This document shows positions 21,683-34,238 of a DNA stretch of 64,000 bases, in pieces; within the stretch, counting starts at the first letter, position 1, and every line of letters starts with the position of its first letter. Below the pieces are notes generated by a model. The model was not told the origin of the DNA. It saw only the letters and a list, made by a program, of their open reading frames with translations, and searched no databases. The translations under genes and the position numbers were made by a program. This stretch comes from Pelobates cultripes (taxonomy: Eukaryota; Chordata; Amphibia; Anura; Pelobatidae): NCBI GenBank assembly GCA_933207985.1, contig OW240914.1, forward strand, positions 136,167,955 to 136,231,954, in the 5' to 3' direction.

Positions 21683-22111
21683 TAATCCCTTGGATCCACT
21701 TCTCTCATTCCTATGTATTTCCCTTATTCTTTTTTTAAAAAAACAACATTTTTTAAAATATTCTATCAATATGAAATTCTACATAGATTTGAATATATAT
21801 TCCCCATTTTATTTCATATAAGGGTTTTTTCATCTCTTGATTTTTCCATATGTTTATCTTTGGACCACCTTTTATACTTGCCTAATTTTGTATTATAAAT
21901 TTTTCTAGATATTTTATGATATATTCTGTTTAATGTCATTTCATTAATATATTTAGGTGTATATTCATGGGCACTAATATCCCCTTTGTAATACTTGTTT
22001 TACATTGTTACATTATGGACAATATGCTCATTTACGAGCGTTGGAATGCATGCCACAAATTGGAACGCATCGCAAGGTTTGACTCTGACGTCATTACGGC
22101 TGGACGCGAAT

Positions 22112-22552
22112 ATTAAGGCTTGACCCGCGAACCCAGAAGCGCTGGAATAACAACGCACATGAAAGTGCCCAAATGTAGATTGGTTTAATTTGGCGCCAAC
22201 GCTCCGCCGGTTGAAATACCGGTTACCAGACTTATGCCAGTATGCTGCTGAAAGAAAAGGACTTTTATTCTGTGCCTCTAAAGAATTTCAAGTCGAATTT
22301 AATAAAACACGTAGGACTTCTTTTAACAGTTTCTCCTTCATTGTAGGTTTTATTTTTATTATAGTTTTTGTACCACACTCACCTTCTACCTTGGTAGTTC
22401 ATACTGTTCCACATCTGTATCCAAAGGCCGAAACCTACCATCTTCCTGCTAGATTGTGATGTGCATGTGGACTACATTTATCTTGTAAGTGTTTATTGTA
22501 ATTTAAAAAAAAAAAAAAAAAAAGTGTCTTCTAATGAGAAACTGCACTATTA
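22112..22552 (+). repeat. Inverted flanking repeat, right, of Penelope-like element 2
   Basis: Mirror image of 20141-20568. It contains a decayed hammerhead-like motif at 22273-22317 and a poly(A) tract at 22503-22523. Confidence 0.85.
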
Positions 22553-22754
22553 GTTTTTCCTTTCTTTACATGAATCGATGTCCATAATATCCTGAGGCGG
22601 TTTCAAAATCTGTTTGAAATGCCTTCAATCAACCTGGTTTTGTGAGTGAATATCTTTTTCTCTTCACAATCCAGGTTATACTTGCAATATTGCCCCATTT
22701 TTTTCTGTTATTATTGTATTGTAGATAACCTGTTGGTATTTTGCTATTCTTTGT
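22553..22754 (-). repeat. Inverted copy of the Penelope-like element 1 5' segment
   Basis: ATTGTAGATAACCTGTTGGT and TTTTGCTATT, TCTTCACAATCCAGGTTATA and TTTTTCCTTTCTTTACATGA mirror 16036-16233. The two Penelope-like copies are thus enclosed by inverted repeats about 6.5 kb apart. Confidence 0.85.
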
Positions 22755-23990
22755 ATTGAGGACCTGGAGGAGTCCTTTATGTACATACTGTCAGTCAAAT
22801 AAGGTAAATCTTATAATTGTATTTCTGTTACCCACTGAGTGTTTTATCCACTATATAGGTGTTTCTGTATAATACAAATTCTGAAATACTATGCTTTGCA
22901 ATCTCAATACAAAATAAAAAATAAAATACACTATGCTGGAATAAGTCACAAACATTTAAATTTTCCTTGTAATATACACCATACTTCCATATAGATTGCC
23001 AAAATATTGCAGTGTGCAATGATACTGGATACTAATACTTATGTACACACACATATACCAATTTCCATGTAACCTTTCTATAGCTTCCAAATGTTCTACT
23101 TGTGTCACAACGCTTCTCTATGCCTAGCATGAGCAGGGTCTGGATCAGCTAAGCTCCAGAATACGTAAGAATTTAGGACCACTGGATTCTAAATATAAAA
23201 AACTAATTAATGCAAATTTTTATTTTAATTGTCTTCAAGTGCATTAAAATGCACGTGTTCCATTTCTGGGACCAAATCCAAAGGCTACTGTCTGATGTTT
23301 TTCCATAGACCTTTTGCGGTCGATGACTGGTCGTATTTATGGTCTAGGCCAGTCTACATTTTAACTCTTAATCAAAAATTGTTCAGTAAAATTACAGTAG
23401 TAGTCAGATGGGCATTAGCTTCCATAGATAGTCACAGTAGAAGATTACATAAAAAGGGTATTTACTTGATTAATAAACTGAACACTATATGGCAGAAATA
23501 CCTTGACATGAATCCAAAATGTTTATAAATAATGGGCGAAGCATACTTTTTTTTATTTCTTTAACTGGATTGGAAGTCTTAGATTTCCATTTTGTGTTTT
23601 GATCTTGTTCCCTTCGGTTTTCCAATTTCTCTCCCCCTCCTTTTTCTGCCACAGCATTTTAATTTTTTTTTGGCTTGTTTTCATTTTATTTCTTTTTGGG
23701 CATTTAGTTGTATTGTGAATTATGGTTAAAACTTGCAGATAATGGAACACAATTCATTTTGCTTTGTTGGTTTGTATTGACATATCTAAGAACTAAGAGC
23801 GTGTGTGTGTGGGGGGGTCATTGCTATCACATTAGAGACAAGATTGATATACATCAAAGAACAAAACACATTCTATAACTTAAAAAAAAAAAAAAAGCCC
23901 ATTCCCAGCACTTCCAACCATGCTCTCAAATTGGCCCATGCATTATAAAAACTTTGTTACGTTATGTTACACTAATGGAAAAAACAATAA
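22755..23990. other. Unassigned AT-rich region
   Basis: No gene recognised; short AT-rich ORFs only. A GT tract with G run lies near 23798-23818. Confidence 0.4.
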
Positions 23991-23994
23991 ATCC

Positions 23995-24527
23995 CATCAT
24001 AGTCATCAGAACAACTACAGTTTAATGTAGTTGTTCTGGTGAGAGTATAATCATTACCTTCAGGCATTTTCATGTAAACACTGCCAAGTCAGAGAAAAGG
24101 CAGTGTTTACATTGCCCCTAGGGACACCTCCAAGTAGTCACTCCTTAGATGGCCACTGGAGGTGCCTGCTGGTTCAGTGCTGCACAGTAGGCAGCAGTGC
24201 CGTTCAGCGTCCCCACGCTCTGCATGGAGATGCTACATTTTCCTAATAGAGATGCATTGATTCAATGCATCTTTATGAGGAGGTGCTGATTGCCCAAAAC
24301 AGTGATTGGCCCCGCTCCATTGCAGATTTTAGCCAATCCAATGCATCAGCAATTCTGATGTTACCAAGGGGGCGGGGACAGTGCCAGCGGACCCGTAGAG
24401 AGCTGAAAATAAGGTGAGTTTTAACCCATTCTGGTGGGGTTAAGGGGCAAGCCACCTAAATGGTGGGTTTTGCACTATAGGGTCAGGAATACATGTTTGT
24501 GTTCCTGACCCTATAGTATTCCTTTAA
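23995..24527. mobile_element. TTAA-type MITE
   Basis: The start CATAGTCATCAGAACAACTA with CAGTTTAATGTAGTTGTTCTGG forms a hairpin, and the end GACCCTATAGTATTCCTTTAA keeps the family terminus. The left TTAA is not recognisable. It includes GGTCAGGAATACATG/GTGTTCCTGACC. Non-coding. Confidence 0.65.
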
Positions 24528-27207
24528 CCCCTTCAATAACAAGCGGTTTGCAAAAATAAATAAACCACCTCCAGAATTTGGGTGTCCTGGGACGTAATGA
24601 TTAAATGTATTTTTAAATGTCAGTATGCATAGAGAGCACAATAGTAAATAAAAACAAAACTGTAGGTTGGTCAGAAAAACCTTTTTAAAAAATCATTTAT
24701 CGAATAATGAAACAGGCAAGGAAACAGTGTTGTAGGTCAAAATATACATATTGGATAATTATAATATGTATTGTCATAACGTTGCCCATACGATATCACC
24801 CTCATTGCAGCCATGTTGCTTCTTTGGACACACATACTAATACATGCACATCAGTGGTGGAACTACCGCTGGTGCACCGGGGCCTGCACCCTCAGAGGAC
24901 CCGTCAGATGTCCAGTGCACTTGGGACTACTCGATGGGTATTGCTGAACAAGGGCCCGGTCGGGCGCAGTGGCCCTTTAACAATGAGACTGGGTTCCTGT
25001 GGTATCAGCGATGCTGGAAGGAAGTGAAAGCAGGTCAGATGACAGAGGGAGACACGCATGAGGCGGCACAGGAGTGGGCTGGATCAAGGAGAGAGCCAGC
25101 TCCAGACCCACACTCCCATTAGCAGGACCCCAAGGTTCCTCTGTGTTGTCAGTGTGTGTATCAAGGTGTGGATATGGGTCAGTGTGTATGTGTGTGTCAT
25201 TGTGTAGTTGTGATAGTGTGCTTTAACCCCTGACAGCCACCATGCTGGTTTCCTGCTCCATTATGGTGTGCAGTATAACTTTACATAGTAATGGAGCAAG
25301 GAAGAGTGTGCTGCCTGCTGCCAGGAGTTACAGCAGTCGGCACAGTATCACTCTGCCCTCAGCCATCTCTGCAGCTCCTTTCAGCCTCATTGATCTCTCC
25401 TCCATACAGCAGCCATGACAGGCCAGTGTAACTGGAGGAGAGAAGCTGAAACTCTCCCTCCTCCCATCATGCAGGAACTGTAGCAGCTCTGAGGAGAAGA
25501 GCTATACATTGGTGGTCAATCTGGGTTCAGCACTATGAAGCAGACAGCTTAGTGGCTTGTGCTGCCACCGAGCTGTAAGTTTCAGAAGTTACTATCGTAA
25601 AGAAAAAAAGGAATTGGGAAACACCCGGAACATGCATTTAGGAGTTATTGTAGGCATAATTGGCAAACAAAATGATTTACATTGCAGGACTAAGTGGGAC
25701 TTGGACACTGCACCCAGACCACTATAATTAGATAAAGTGGTCTGGGTCGCTTTAAAGAGCCTGAATCTGCGAGAGTTATTGGAGGACCTTTTAATTTCTC
25801 TCCCACATCTTTAATGTGCCAATTTTTATTTCCTCTCACTTTCCTTGCTCTCTTTTCTAATCTTTTTCTCCAAGTTCTCATAATGTCATTGTTTACATAC
25901 ATTACTCTACTAGACCATTACCACAAACAATTACACATTGACATAGTGACGGCACTGACAAAGCATAATACGGAATTACAGGGAGATTTAAAAACAAAAA
26001 ACAAAACAAAATCTGTAAAATAAATGTCTCAGGACAGATTTTATTGTATATTAAATAGACGCGTACAATGCCTTTTAAGACCGTGAAAAATCGTAATAAA
26101 ATAAAGATTATTTTTGTAAACAGATTATTTATACATAATGACAATAATACATTAATTTCCAGGAATAGGAGAAACAATACAAGAAACCTGCATACAGACT
26201 GGAAGAAAGAGCAAATGTTACATAGAAATGACAGAAAACATAAAGGAAATAATTAAATGAATGAGAGATTTGTATACACACATCATTCACAAGGGTTAAG
26301 CACTGTCAGTTAACATATTTAGAAAAAGAACAGTATAGTTTATAATCTTTAACCTTGGCATTAATGAAGTATGCCACTGCACATAAATGAAATACTCTTA
26401 ATGCACTTTTTGTGGCAGCTGTAATTGGTCTTGGCCTTTTGTGGGCACCCATCATTTCTGTGTTCCATGTAGAAAGGAGCAGAGCTTCCCATACAAAATA
26501 CCACCAAGTACACCATTTACTAAATGCATGAATCAAAATATTTCTATTTCATTGTTCCTTTAATGCCCAGCGTGCTCTGTAAACTAAGAGCTGGATTCCC
26601 AGGCTTGGCTGCCAACGCTTAACAATTCTCATCCAGGGACAATGACACGACAAAGCACAACTCTGGGGAAAAAGATGTAAAGGTGGTAAAGTAACTATGG
26701 AAACCAATGGAATGACCCATGTGACTGCTCCAATTTTTCTCCATAATTGCTCTTTATACATACATGTCATATTTATCCAATGAACTGCATTTATTTTGGA
26801 ACATAGGGGGTCTCTAATAACAGTGGACTGACAGATACATCATAAAATTTAGACTAAAAATTACATAAGTGGGGGAAAAAAATAAAATAATTTCAAGCCA
26901 AAGTCAACTTACCACATTTCATCTAAAAGACCATCTAGTCTTTTCTCTCCTAATTTTAAGAACTTCTCAGCATGTATAATTAAAACAATATGTGAAGAAT
27001 GGAGAATCAATATAACTGTGCAACAAAAACAAAAAACTAAATCACTTCTTAGAATGCAAGATCTCTGTATAATATATATATAAGAAAGTATTCTTAAATC
27101 CAAAATTATCAAGAGTAAACAGGCATACATGAAAAAGAAATAAACAGTGCTAGGTATAGAATGTATTCTCCAGTGAAGATATCACCTTCTAATTGTACAA
27201 GTGTATT
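24528..27207. other. Unassigned region with minor repeats
   Basis: No gene recognised. 24850-25130 is a GC-rich interspersed stretch and 25140-25210 is GT-rich. 25703-25754 contains the CACCCAGACCACT/AGTGGTCTGGGT hairpin shared with the TTAA MITE family. The ORFs are short and unlike proteins I know. Confidence 0.4.
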
Positions 27208-27215
27208 TGTTAGAG

Positions 27216-27351
27216 CAGGGATAGGGAACCTTCGGCACTCCAGATGTTGTGGACTACATCCCCCATAATGCTCTTACACCCATAATGCTGGCAAAGCATC
27301 ATGGGAGGTGTAGCCCAAAACATCTTGAGTGCAGAAGGTTGTCTATGCCTG
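27216..27351. mobile_element. hAT-type MITE, about 136 bp
   Basis: Terminal inverted repeats CAGGGATAGGGAACCTTC and GAAGGTTGTCTATGCCTG enclose a near-palindromic interior (CTACATCCCCCATAATGCTC then GCAAAGCATCATGGGAGG). Flanks TGTTAGAG and GCTTAGAG agree at 6 of 8 positions, fitting a decayed 8-bp target duplication. Confidence 0.75.
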
Positions 27352-27456
27352 GCTTAGAGCCGGTCAACTTGCTCTGGTTATTAAGCATTAAACATATGTT
27401 CATCCAACTCATAAAAAGCAGTTTAGTCATCCAAATTAAAAAGTCATGTATCAACA

Positions 27457-28063
27457 CTTAAAGGGCACCTGTCATGCCCCAAACAACTTATGCTCATTAG
27501 ACTGAGCATGATATTTTATCTATATAGTGTGCTAGCAGTTTTACTAGATATTGTACAGATTAGGAGAAAACCCTATTTAAAAGTTGTTGTTTTTCCCAGC
27601 TGTAAGTCAATGCCTCTGCATTGGCTGACAAGAGAAAGCAGAAAATACCTCCACAGGAGCTTGCTCTGCTCCCATAGCAACCACAGCGTATATGCAGTGG
27701 TTGCTATGGAATCTCCCTAGCCAGCACTGGAGGAAAAGTAAGTAAAACTTTTTACATTGACTATACCATACATCTTTGTGATATATGGTGTATTTGATGT
27801 ATATTCAAGTGATTAAGTGAGCAAATGGTGTAATGGCACACACATTTTTAAACATTAAGCTGCATATTTATTCTTTTCATTTTCCTTCTATTTATGAGCA
27901 TTGATACATGGAGTCGGATGGATATGTGTTGAACACTTACACTTTTTTTTAAAGCAATTCACCTTGTTCTATTTGTAACTGAGCAATTAGGAAACAATAT
28001 CTACACTGGAAAATAAATTCTACAGAGAAAATATGTGTTTATTACTTTGCCATATAAGCCAAT
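27457..28063. other. TTAA-type repeat fragment and unassigned DNA
   Basis: It begins TTAAAGGGCACCTGTCATGC and contains CATAGCAACCACAGCGTATA followed by TGCAGTGGTTGCTATG (hairpin). The right end is unclear. No gene. Confidence 0.45.
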
Positions 28064-28613
28064 TTAAAGGAACACTATAGTCACCTAAACAACTTTAGCT
28101 TAATGAAGCAGTTTTAGTGTATAGATCATGCCTCTCAAGTTTCACTGCTCAATTCACTGCCATTTAGGAGTTAAATCACTTTGTTTCTGTTTATGCGGCC
28201 CTTGCTACACCTCCCCTGGCTCTGACTGACACAACCTGCATTTAAAGCTTTCACTTTCAATCAGATGTAATTTACCTTAAAATTTTTATCTCTTGCTCTG
28301 TAAATTGCACTTTAATCACATACAGGAGACTCCTACAGGGTCTAGCAAGCTATTATTATAGCAGGGGATAAGAAAATCTAAATTAAATAGAACTTGCAAT
28401 AAGGGAAGGATAGACATTAGATGACTCTTTACAGGAAGTGTTTAGGAAGGCTGTGCAAGTCACATGCAGGGAGGTGTGACTAGGGTTAATAAACAAAGTG
28501 ATTTAACTCCTAAATGGCAGATAACAGAGTATTGAGACTGCAGGGGCATGATCTATGAACCAAAACAGTTTCATTAAGCTAAAGTTGTTTTGGTGACTAT
28601 AGTGTCCCCTTAA
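28064..28613. mobile_element. TTAA-flanked MITE, complete
   Basis: Both ends are present: TTAAAGGAACACTATAGTCA at the left and GGTGACTATAGTGTCCCCTTAA (reverse complement form) at the right. The inner repeats AACAACTTTAGCTTAATGAA and TTCATTAAGCTAAAGTTGTT are also mirrored, as are AGTGATTTAACTCCTAAATG and its reverse near 28146-28190, giving a long imperfect hairpin. Non-coding. Confidence 0.85.
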
Positions 28614-29458
28614 GGTGGATCATAAAAGACAGCTAATGATGTATACTTAAAATTCAATAGACAGAGGTACTGCATTCTGCATGTGATTATGGTAGATCAT
28701 TACCAAGGTATTCCTGAAATACACAAAGAAAGAATGAAAAAAGGAAGACAGCTATAAGAAGGATGTAGTGTAGAACAGGGGAACGAAGAGGAGAAAATTA
28801 GAAAAAACAGACATACAAGCAATTATATTCTTAGATGAATGCACAGCAGCCACAAGGGGGGCGACAGATAAGAAAATTCCCAGGAAAAGTTCAACTATAG
28901 CTTGTTACAGTGTGTATATAACTGGACGGATATTGGGTTATGGCATTCTCTCTGATAGTAGCGCAATGCAGATGAGGTACTAGGGATTTGTGCAATGGTG
29001 AAGCATCACCAATAGGTATTTTTAGTCTGGAAACCATTGCCCGTGCACATACATCTTATTATGTTATGTTGATATATATGAGAAAGAAAACCCTCATCTA
29101 AAAAAGCAAGGTGCAGATTACAGTAAGCTAAAATAAACAACCCTATAATGTTTTTATAAGTAACTTTGAGATTCCATCTATACAATGTTTACACAATTTT
29201 CAATAGCAAGATGGTTTACTAGGATGGCCCCAAACTCAACAAACCAATCACCTAAGCAAAGATATAGTTTAGGAGTGTATCCAAATATAGTGTTTACATT
29301 TATTGTTTCACGGCTGTACCCATGTGTAAGGGTGCACCTAAATGAATAAAAGCACCTATAAAGGTTAGTTTATTTATGGTACTGTGGTATTCAAGTATAA
29401 AGGTGTCAATCAATGTGTGTAGAGGTTGGATGTTATCAGTGTTATTCACTTAAATGAG

Positions 29459-29806
29459 AATTGTCAGGTATTCAAAGTGAATTTCAAACTTAAAGTTAAC
29501 CAGTTAAGAGAACATCAACTAACCTGAAATGCCTCCCATAAACATTGAATGCACCTTATATCATAACGTAGTTGTATGTGTTCAATGTAGCATGTTTTAT
29601 GGTTGCTACGAGAGCAGCCTCAAGTGAAAGGTAATTTTTCCTCTCCCTTGTCAGTCAATGCCTCTGCACACAGAGGCATTGACTGACAAGCTAGAAGAAA
29701 AACCTATGGCTAATGCCATAAATAGCCAAAGCAGAGCTGAGTTTGAGAATTCTGAGTTTGGCTGGCCTAGAATTTAAAATTCACTTTGAACTTCTGACAA
29801 TTGCTA
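29459..29806. mobile_element. Inverted-repeat MITE
   Basis: AATTGTCAGGTATTCAAAGT at the left is mirrored by ACTTTGAACTTCTGACAATT at the right. The centre TTGTCAGTCAATGCCTCTG/CAGAGGCATTGACTGACAA is a perfect hairpin. Confidence 0.8.
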
Positions 29807-30456
29807 CTTTAGTTACTAACCCTGTATGTCGCTAAAATAATTACTTTACAGGAATTCCACAGGCAAGTTTCACTGGAATCACAGAACTTACATTCTACAT
29901 CCTACATGAAGATCTGTTATCGGGAAATGTAAAGCACTTAAGTTAAGAAGTGTTTTGTTTTCTTGTTGGTTTTTGTTTTACCCAGAAACTTTCCTACATA
30001 ACAGAATTATTGCTTCATGGGAGGTGAACAATACAAGATGTTCAAGGTAGACTTTGTATAAGTACTAAGGCAACTCAGGATTTAGCTAGCTTAATAACTT
30101 TAACTATCAGCTGTGCACAAGATACTTGAATTTCCCACATATCTCACAATTATTTACAAATAAAGAGCACTAGTGACAAATGTAAATGGCAATTCTGAGC
30201 ATCAGGTGATGGGTCATCATCAAATCAGATTTTATCCATGTTATCTTTGAGTGAAATGCAACACAAGATTGGCCCAAGTCCTAAATATCTGATTACCACT
30301 ACATGCTCTTTCAGGTAACCTCACTTGGGAGTTCCTTATTGGAGTGGTTTGGACACCAAACACTGAAGTCGAGGTTACCTGTAAGTAACAATCCTAATTG
30401 TCGCTTTTTGCCCTTTCTTTCAAGGTATCTACATATTGAGGTATGAGGGTCAGTGG
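29807..30456 (-). other. BIN3: BIN3 3' untranslated or downstream region
   Basis: The sequence follows the BIN3 stop codon on the minus strand. No repeat is recognised in most of it. The 3' end of the transcript cannot be fixed. Confidence 0.4.
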
Positions 30457-30603
30457 TTAGTCATCAGCAACTATAGAAAGTCCACGCAACTCTGCCAGCC
30501 TGGCCTCATTCTCTCGCTCTCGTTCTTGATCTGTCAGTTCCACCTGGTCCACCTGCTGGGCCAAATCACCAAATACTCGGGACATCTCTGTGTAATAAAC
30601 CAC
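30457..30603 (-). CDS. BIN3: BIN3 last coding exon
   Basis: The 147-nt exon encodes 48 residues from VVYYTEMSRVFGDLAQQVDQ to the C-terminus LRGLSIVADD, followed by TAA at 30459-30457. The terminal ELRxLSIVADD is diagnostic of BIN3. The acceptor is actgtag. The 3' untranslated region continues below 30457. AATAAA hexamers on the minus strand occur at 29374-29369 and 29304-29299, but the poly(A) site cannot be assigned from sequence alone. Confidence 0.96.
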   Translation of the reverse strand: MVYYTEMSRVFGDLAQQVDQVELTDQERERENEARLAELRGLSIVADD

Positions 30604-31579
30604 CTACAGTAGAAAGCAGAGGAAACTGCAGTGAGATAGGTTTTTGTTTTTTTAAAGTGAAACAATAAAAAGGTATATGAATAGATTACACAGCAAGTTA
30701 TACACTAGTTATTACAGATAATGTATTATATATATATATATAGAATATGTAGGTGTTGCTATCAGAGCTGTTATTATGTGGATACAGAATGTACTTAAGA
30801 ACCACTATAGCACTTTAATACTATGCAGTCCGTATGAGGAGACATGGTAATCTCAGCACCTGACACACTGTAGATCTCACTTGGACCAGGCCTCTTGCCT
30901 GAGAGCACAGTTGGCTTCTCTTTCACTCCATGGCAGCACTAGGGGGATGTGAGGTAGATTACTTTCTCCCCGTATCCTTGATGCTGCATGGGGATGCAAG
31001 AGAAGTCAGTAACCTACACCAGCATGCTCTCACGTAGACACAAGGGAAGCCACCCAACTGAAATCAGAAACACAGGAGGGTGCCTGTTAGGTTATAGATT
31101 GTGAGTGCATGTTTAAACCTGAATGAAAGTGTGTATTTTTGAACGGGGAAAATGGGCATCTTTGTGAGTATTTATCTGTGTTTGTGTACGAGTGTACACT
31201 TGTCCGGAAGTGAATGAAGAGGAGTGGGGCAACCAGAATTTTTTTTTTTTTTTTAAACGTTTATTTTTTAATTTTAAAGGGGCTCCACAATTTTGATGGT
31301 AGTCCTGGAAGAAATTATCTGCACTGATTAGTAAACTGACAGGGAGTGAATAAAAAGGCACTTGGTTTACCGAAGATTTATATGGACCAAATGCATATGT
31401 TAGAGGGACAGGTTTATAAATGGTTATCTGGAGGAACAGAGGTCTCAGGAAGATATTTATGTAGAGTAATATTAAAAAAAAGATTACAACATGCAAAATC
31501 ACCATATATAGTGAAACTCATGTAATGAGAGGCATTATATGGAGAAATACAACACAAACACATAAAGGAAGGGAAACAT

Positions 31580-33235
31580 AACTGGAGCAATGTGGTATTA
31601 TAGTTATATAGATCAACAGAAAGAAATATAGGGAGAGGTTATACAGAGTAACAGGAGAGATTATAGAGCGGTTATAGGGAGAGGTTGTATGGAGTAATAG
31701 GAGGGGTTATAGGAGGAGTTATAGGGAGAGGTTATATGGAGTAATAGGAGGGGTTATAGGGAGAGGTTATATGGAGTAATAGGAGAGGTTATAGGGAGAG
31801 GTTGTATGGAGTAATATGAGGGGTTATAGGGAGAGGTAATAAGGAGTAATAGGAGGAGTTAGAGGGAGAGGTTGTATGGAGTAAACAGGAGGATCTATAG
31901 GGAGCGGTTATTTAGAGCAATAGGAGGGGTTATAGGAAGGTTACATGAAGCAATAGGAGGCGTTAGAATGAGATGTTATATGAAGTAGTAGGAGAGGTTA
32001 TAGACAGAAGTTATATGGAGTTATAGGGAGAGGGTATATGGAAAGGGAAGGATGTTATTTGGAGTAATATGAGGAGTTATAGAGAGGTTATGTATAGCAA
32101 AAGGAAAGGTTATAGGAAGAGGATATATGGAGTAATTTGAGGTTGTTATATGGAGTAATAGGAGGGGTTATAGAGAGGTTATATGGAGTAATAGGAGGGG
32201 TTATATGGAGTAATAGGAGGGGTTATATGGAGTAATAGGAGGGGTTATAGGGAGAGGTTATATGGAGTAATAGCAGGGGTTATAGAGAGGTTATATTGAG
32301 TAATAGGAGGAGTTATAGGGAGTAATAGGAGAGGTTATAGGGAGAGGTTATATGAAGTAATAGGAGGGGTTATATGGAGAGGTTATATGGAGTAATAGGA
32401 GAGGTTATAGGGAGAGGTTATATGAAGTAATAGGAGGGGTTATATGGAGAGGTTATATGGAGTAATAGGAGAGGTTATAGGGAGAGGTTATATGAAGTAA
32501 TAGGAGGGGTTATATGGAGAGGTTATATGGAGTAATAGGAAGGGTTATAGGGAGAGGTTATATGGAGTAATAGGAGAGGTTATAGGGAGAGGTTATATGA
32601 AGTAATAGGAGGGGTTATATGGAGAGGTTACATGAAGTAAAAGGAGGGGTTATAGCGAGGTTATATTGAGTAATAGGAGGAGTTATAGGGAGAGGTTATA
32701 TGGAGTAATAGGAGGGGTTATAGGGAGAGGTTATATGGAGTAATAGGAGTGGTTATAGGGAGAGGTTATATGGAGTAATAAGAGGGGTTATAGAGAGAGG
32801 TTATATTGAGTAATAGGAGGAGTTATAGGGAGAGGTTATATGGAGTAATAGGAGGGGTTATAGGGAGAGGTTATATGGAGTAATAGGAGGGGTTATAGGG
32901 AGAGGTTATATGGAGTAATAGCAGGGGTTATAGAGAGGTTATATTGAGTAATAGGAGGAGTTATAGGGAGTAATAGGAGAGGTTATAGGGAGAGGTTATA
33001 TGAAGTAATAGGAGGGGTTATATGGAGAGGTTATATGAAGTAATAGGAGAGGTTATATGGAGAGGTTATATGGAGTAATAGGAGAGGTTATATGAAGTAA
33101 TAGGAGGGGTTATATGGAGAGGTTATATGAAGTAAAAGGAGGGGTTATAGCGAGGTTATATTGAGTAATAGGAGGAGTTATAGGGAGAGGTTATATGGAG
33201 TAATAGGAGGGGTTATAGGGAGAGGTTATATGGAG
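31580..33235. repeat. Minisatellite in last BIN3 intron, left part
   Basis: Tandem units of about 36 bases built from GGTTATAGGGAGAGGTTATA and TGGAGTAATAGGAGG with variants in nearly every unit. It resumes after the hAT-type insert at 34231 and fades out near 34760. Higher-order blocks recur (for example around 32340, 32400 and 32460). Confidence 0.95.
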
Positions 33236-33389
33236 TAGGGATCGACCGATTATCGGTTTTACCGATATAATCGGCCTATATTCGGTATTTTCAGCAATAT
33301 TGGTATCGGCCAATAGAGATACCGATATTGCCGATAATACCTCCTGGGACCGCAGGGCCCATTACAAGCCCGACGGTCCTGGGGGGACT

Positions 33390-33570
33390 CGCAGGAAGCA
33401 GTTTCTTACCTTTCTTGCAGCTACTCCAGCTCCCCTGTGCAAATCTCGCGGCCCTTAGTGCCGCACGGAGTGTTGCCATGGTAACCCGTGGCAACACTCT
33501 GCGCCCGCGGGACTCACGAGATTTGTACTGGGGAGCTGGAGGAGCTGCAAGAAAGGTAAGAAACAGCTTC
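33390..33570. repeat. Imperfect palindrome within the hAT-type element
   Basis: GCAGGAAGCAGTTTCTTACC with TTTCTTGCAGCT at the left mirror AGCTGCAAGAAAGGTAAGAA with ACAGCTTCCTGC at the right. The centre is AGTGTTGCCATGG/CGTGGCAACACT. Confidence 0.88.
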
Positions 33571-33704
33571 CTGCGAGCCCCCCCAGTACTTAACAAGCCA
33601 CCGGACCACCAGGGAAGAAGCAGGGAGGGGGAACTAAACAAACAAACAAAAAACATTTAAATATTAAAAAGAAATTTAAATAAAAAAATAACCCCCCCGC
33701 CCCA

Positions 33705-34060
33705 TGATACACAAATTACATCACTACACAAACACACACACTCTGCATTCATTACATACACACACTACATACACTGCATTACATACACACAAACTACACA
33801 CACACACACACACACACTACACAAACACACTCTGCATTACATACACACACACTACACAAACACACTCTGCATTCATTATACACACACTACACAAACACAC
33901 TCTGCATTCATTATATACACACACACTACACAAACACTCTGCATTCATTATATACACACACACTACACAAACACTCTGCATTCATTATATACACACACAC
34001 ACTACACAAATACACACTGCATCCACTACACAAACACACACAGCTTCCCTGTCTAAACAC
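33705..34060. repeat. CA-rich minisatellite inside the hAT-type element
   Basis: Units of ACACACACTACACAAACACA and CTCTGCATTCATTATATAC. ORFs here are repeat translation. Confidence 0.88.
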
Positions 34061-34238
34061 AATTCATCCACTGCACGTGGCATGTATATTTTGTGCATTT
34101 ACCTTTAGAATTTGTTTCTTTTTTCAAAATGGTAAATGTACAGAATATCGGCAAGTTATTGGCTATCAGCCTGAAAGTTCACAGATTATCGGTATCGGCT
34201 CTAAAGAAAATCAATATCGGTCGATCCCTAATATGGAG

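Larger units (their letters stand above)
33236..34230. mobile_element. 995-bp hAT-type non-autonomous transposon
   Basis: Terminal repeats TAGGGATCGACCGAT and ATCGGTCGATCCCTA bound the element, and an exact 8-bp duplication ATATGGAG flanks it (33228-33235 and 34231-34238). Subterminal CCGATA/TATCGG motifs are numerous at both ends. The interior holds a 170-bp palindrome (33390-33570), the GGACCACCAGGGAAG module and a CA-rich minisatellite. An 8-bp duplication and TA-starting ends are typical of hAT. No transposase. Confidence 0.9.

Noticed and set aside
33291..33660. ORFs of 110-121 codons on both strands
   Set aside because: They arise from the two arms of a palindrome inside a hAT-type element.
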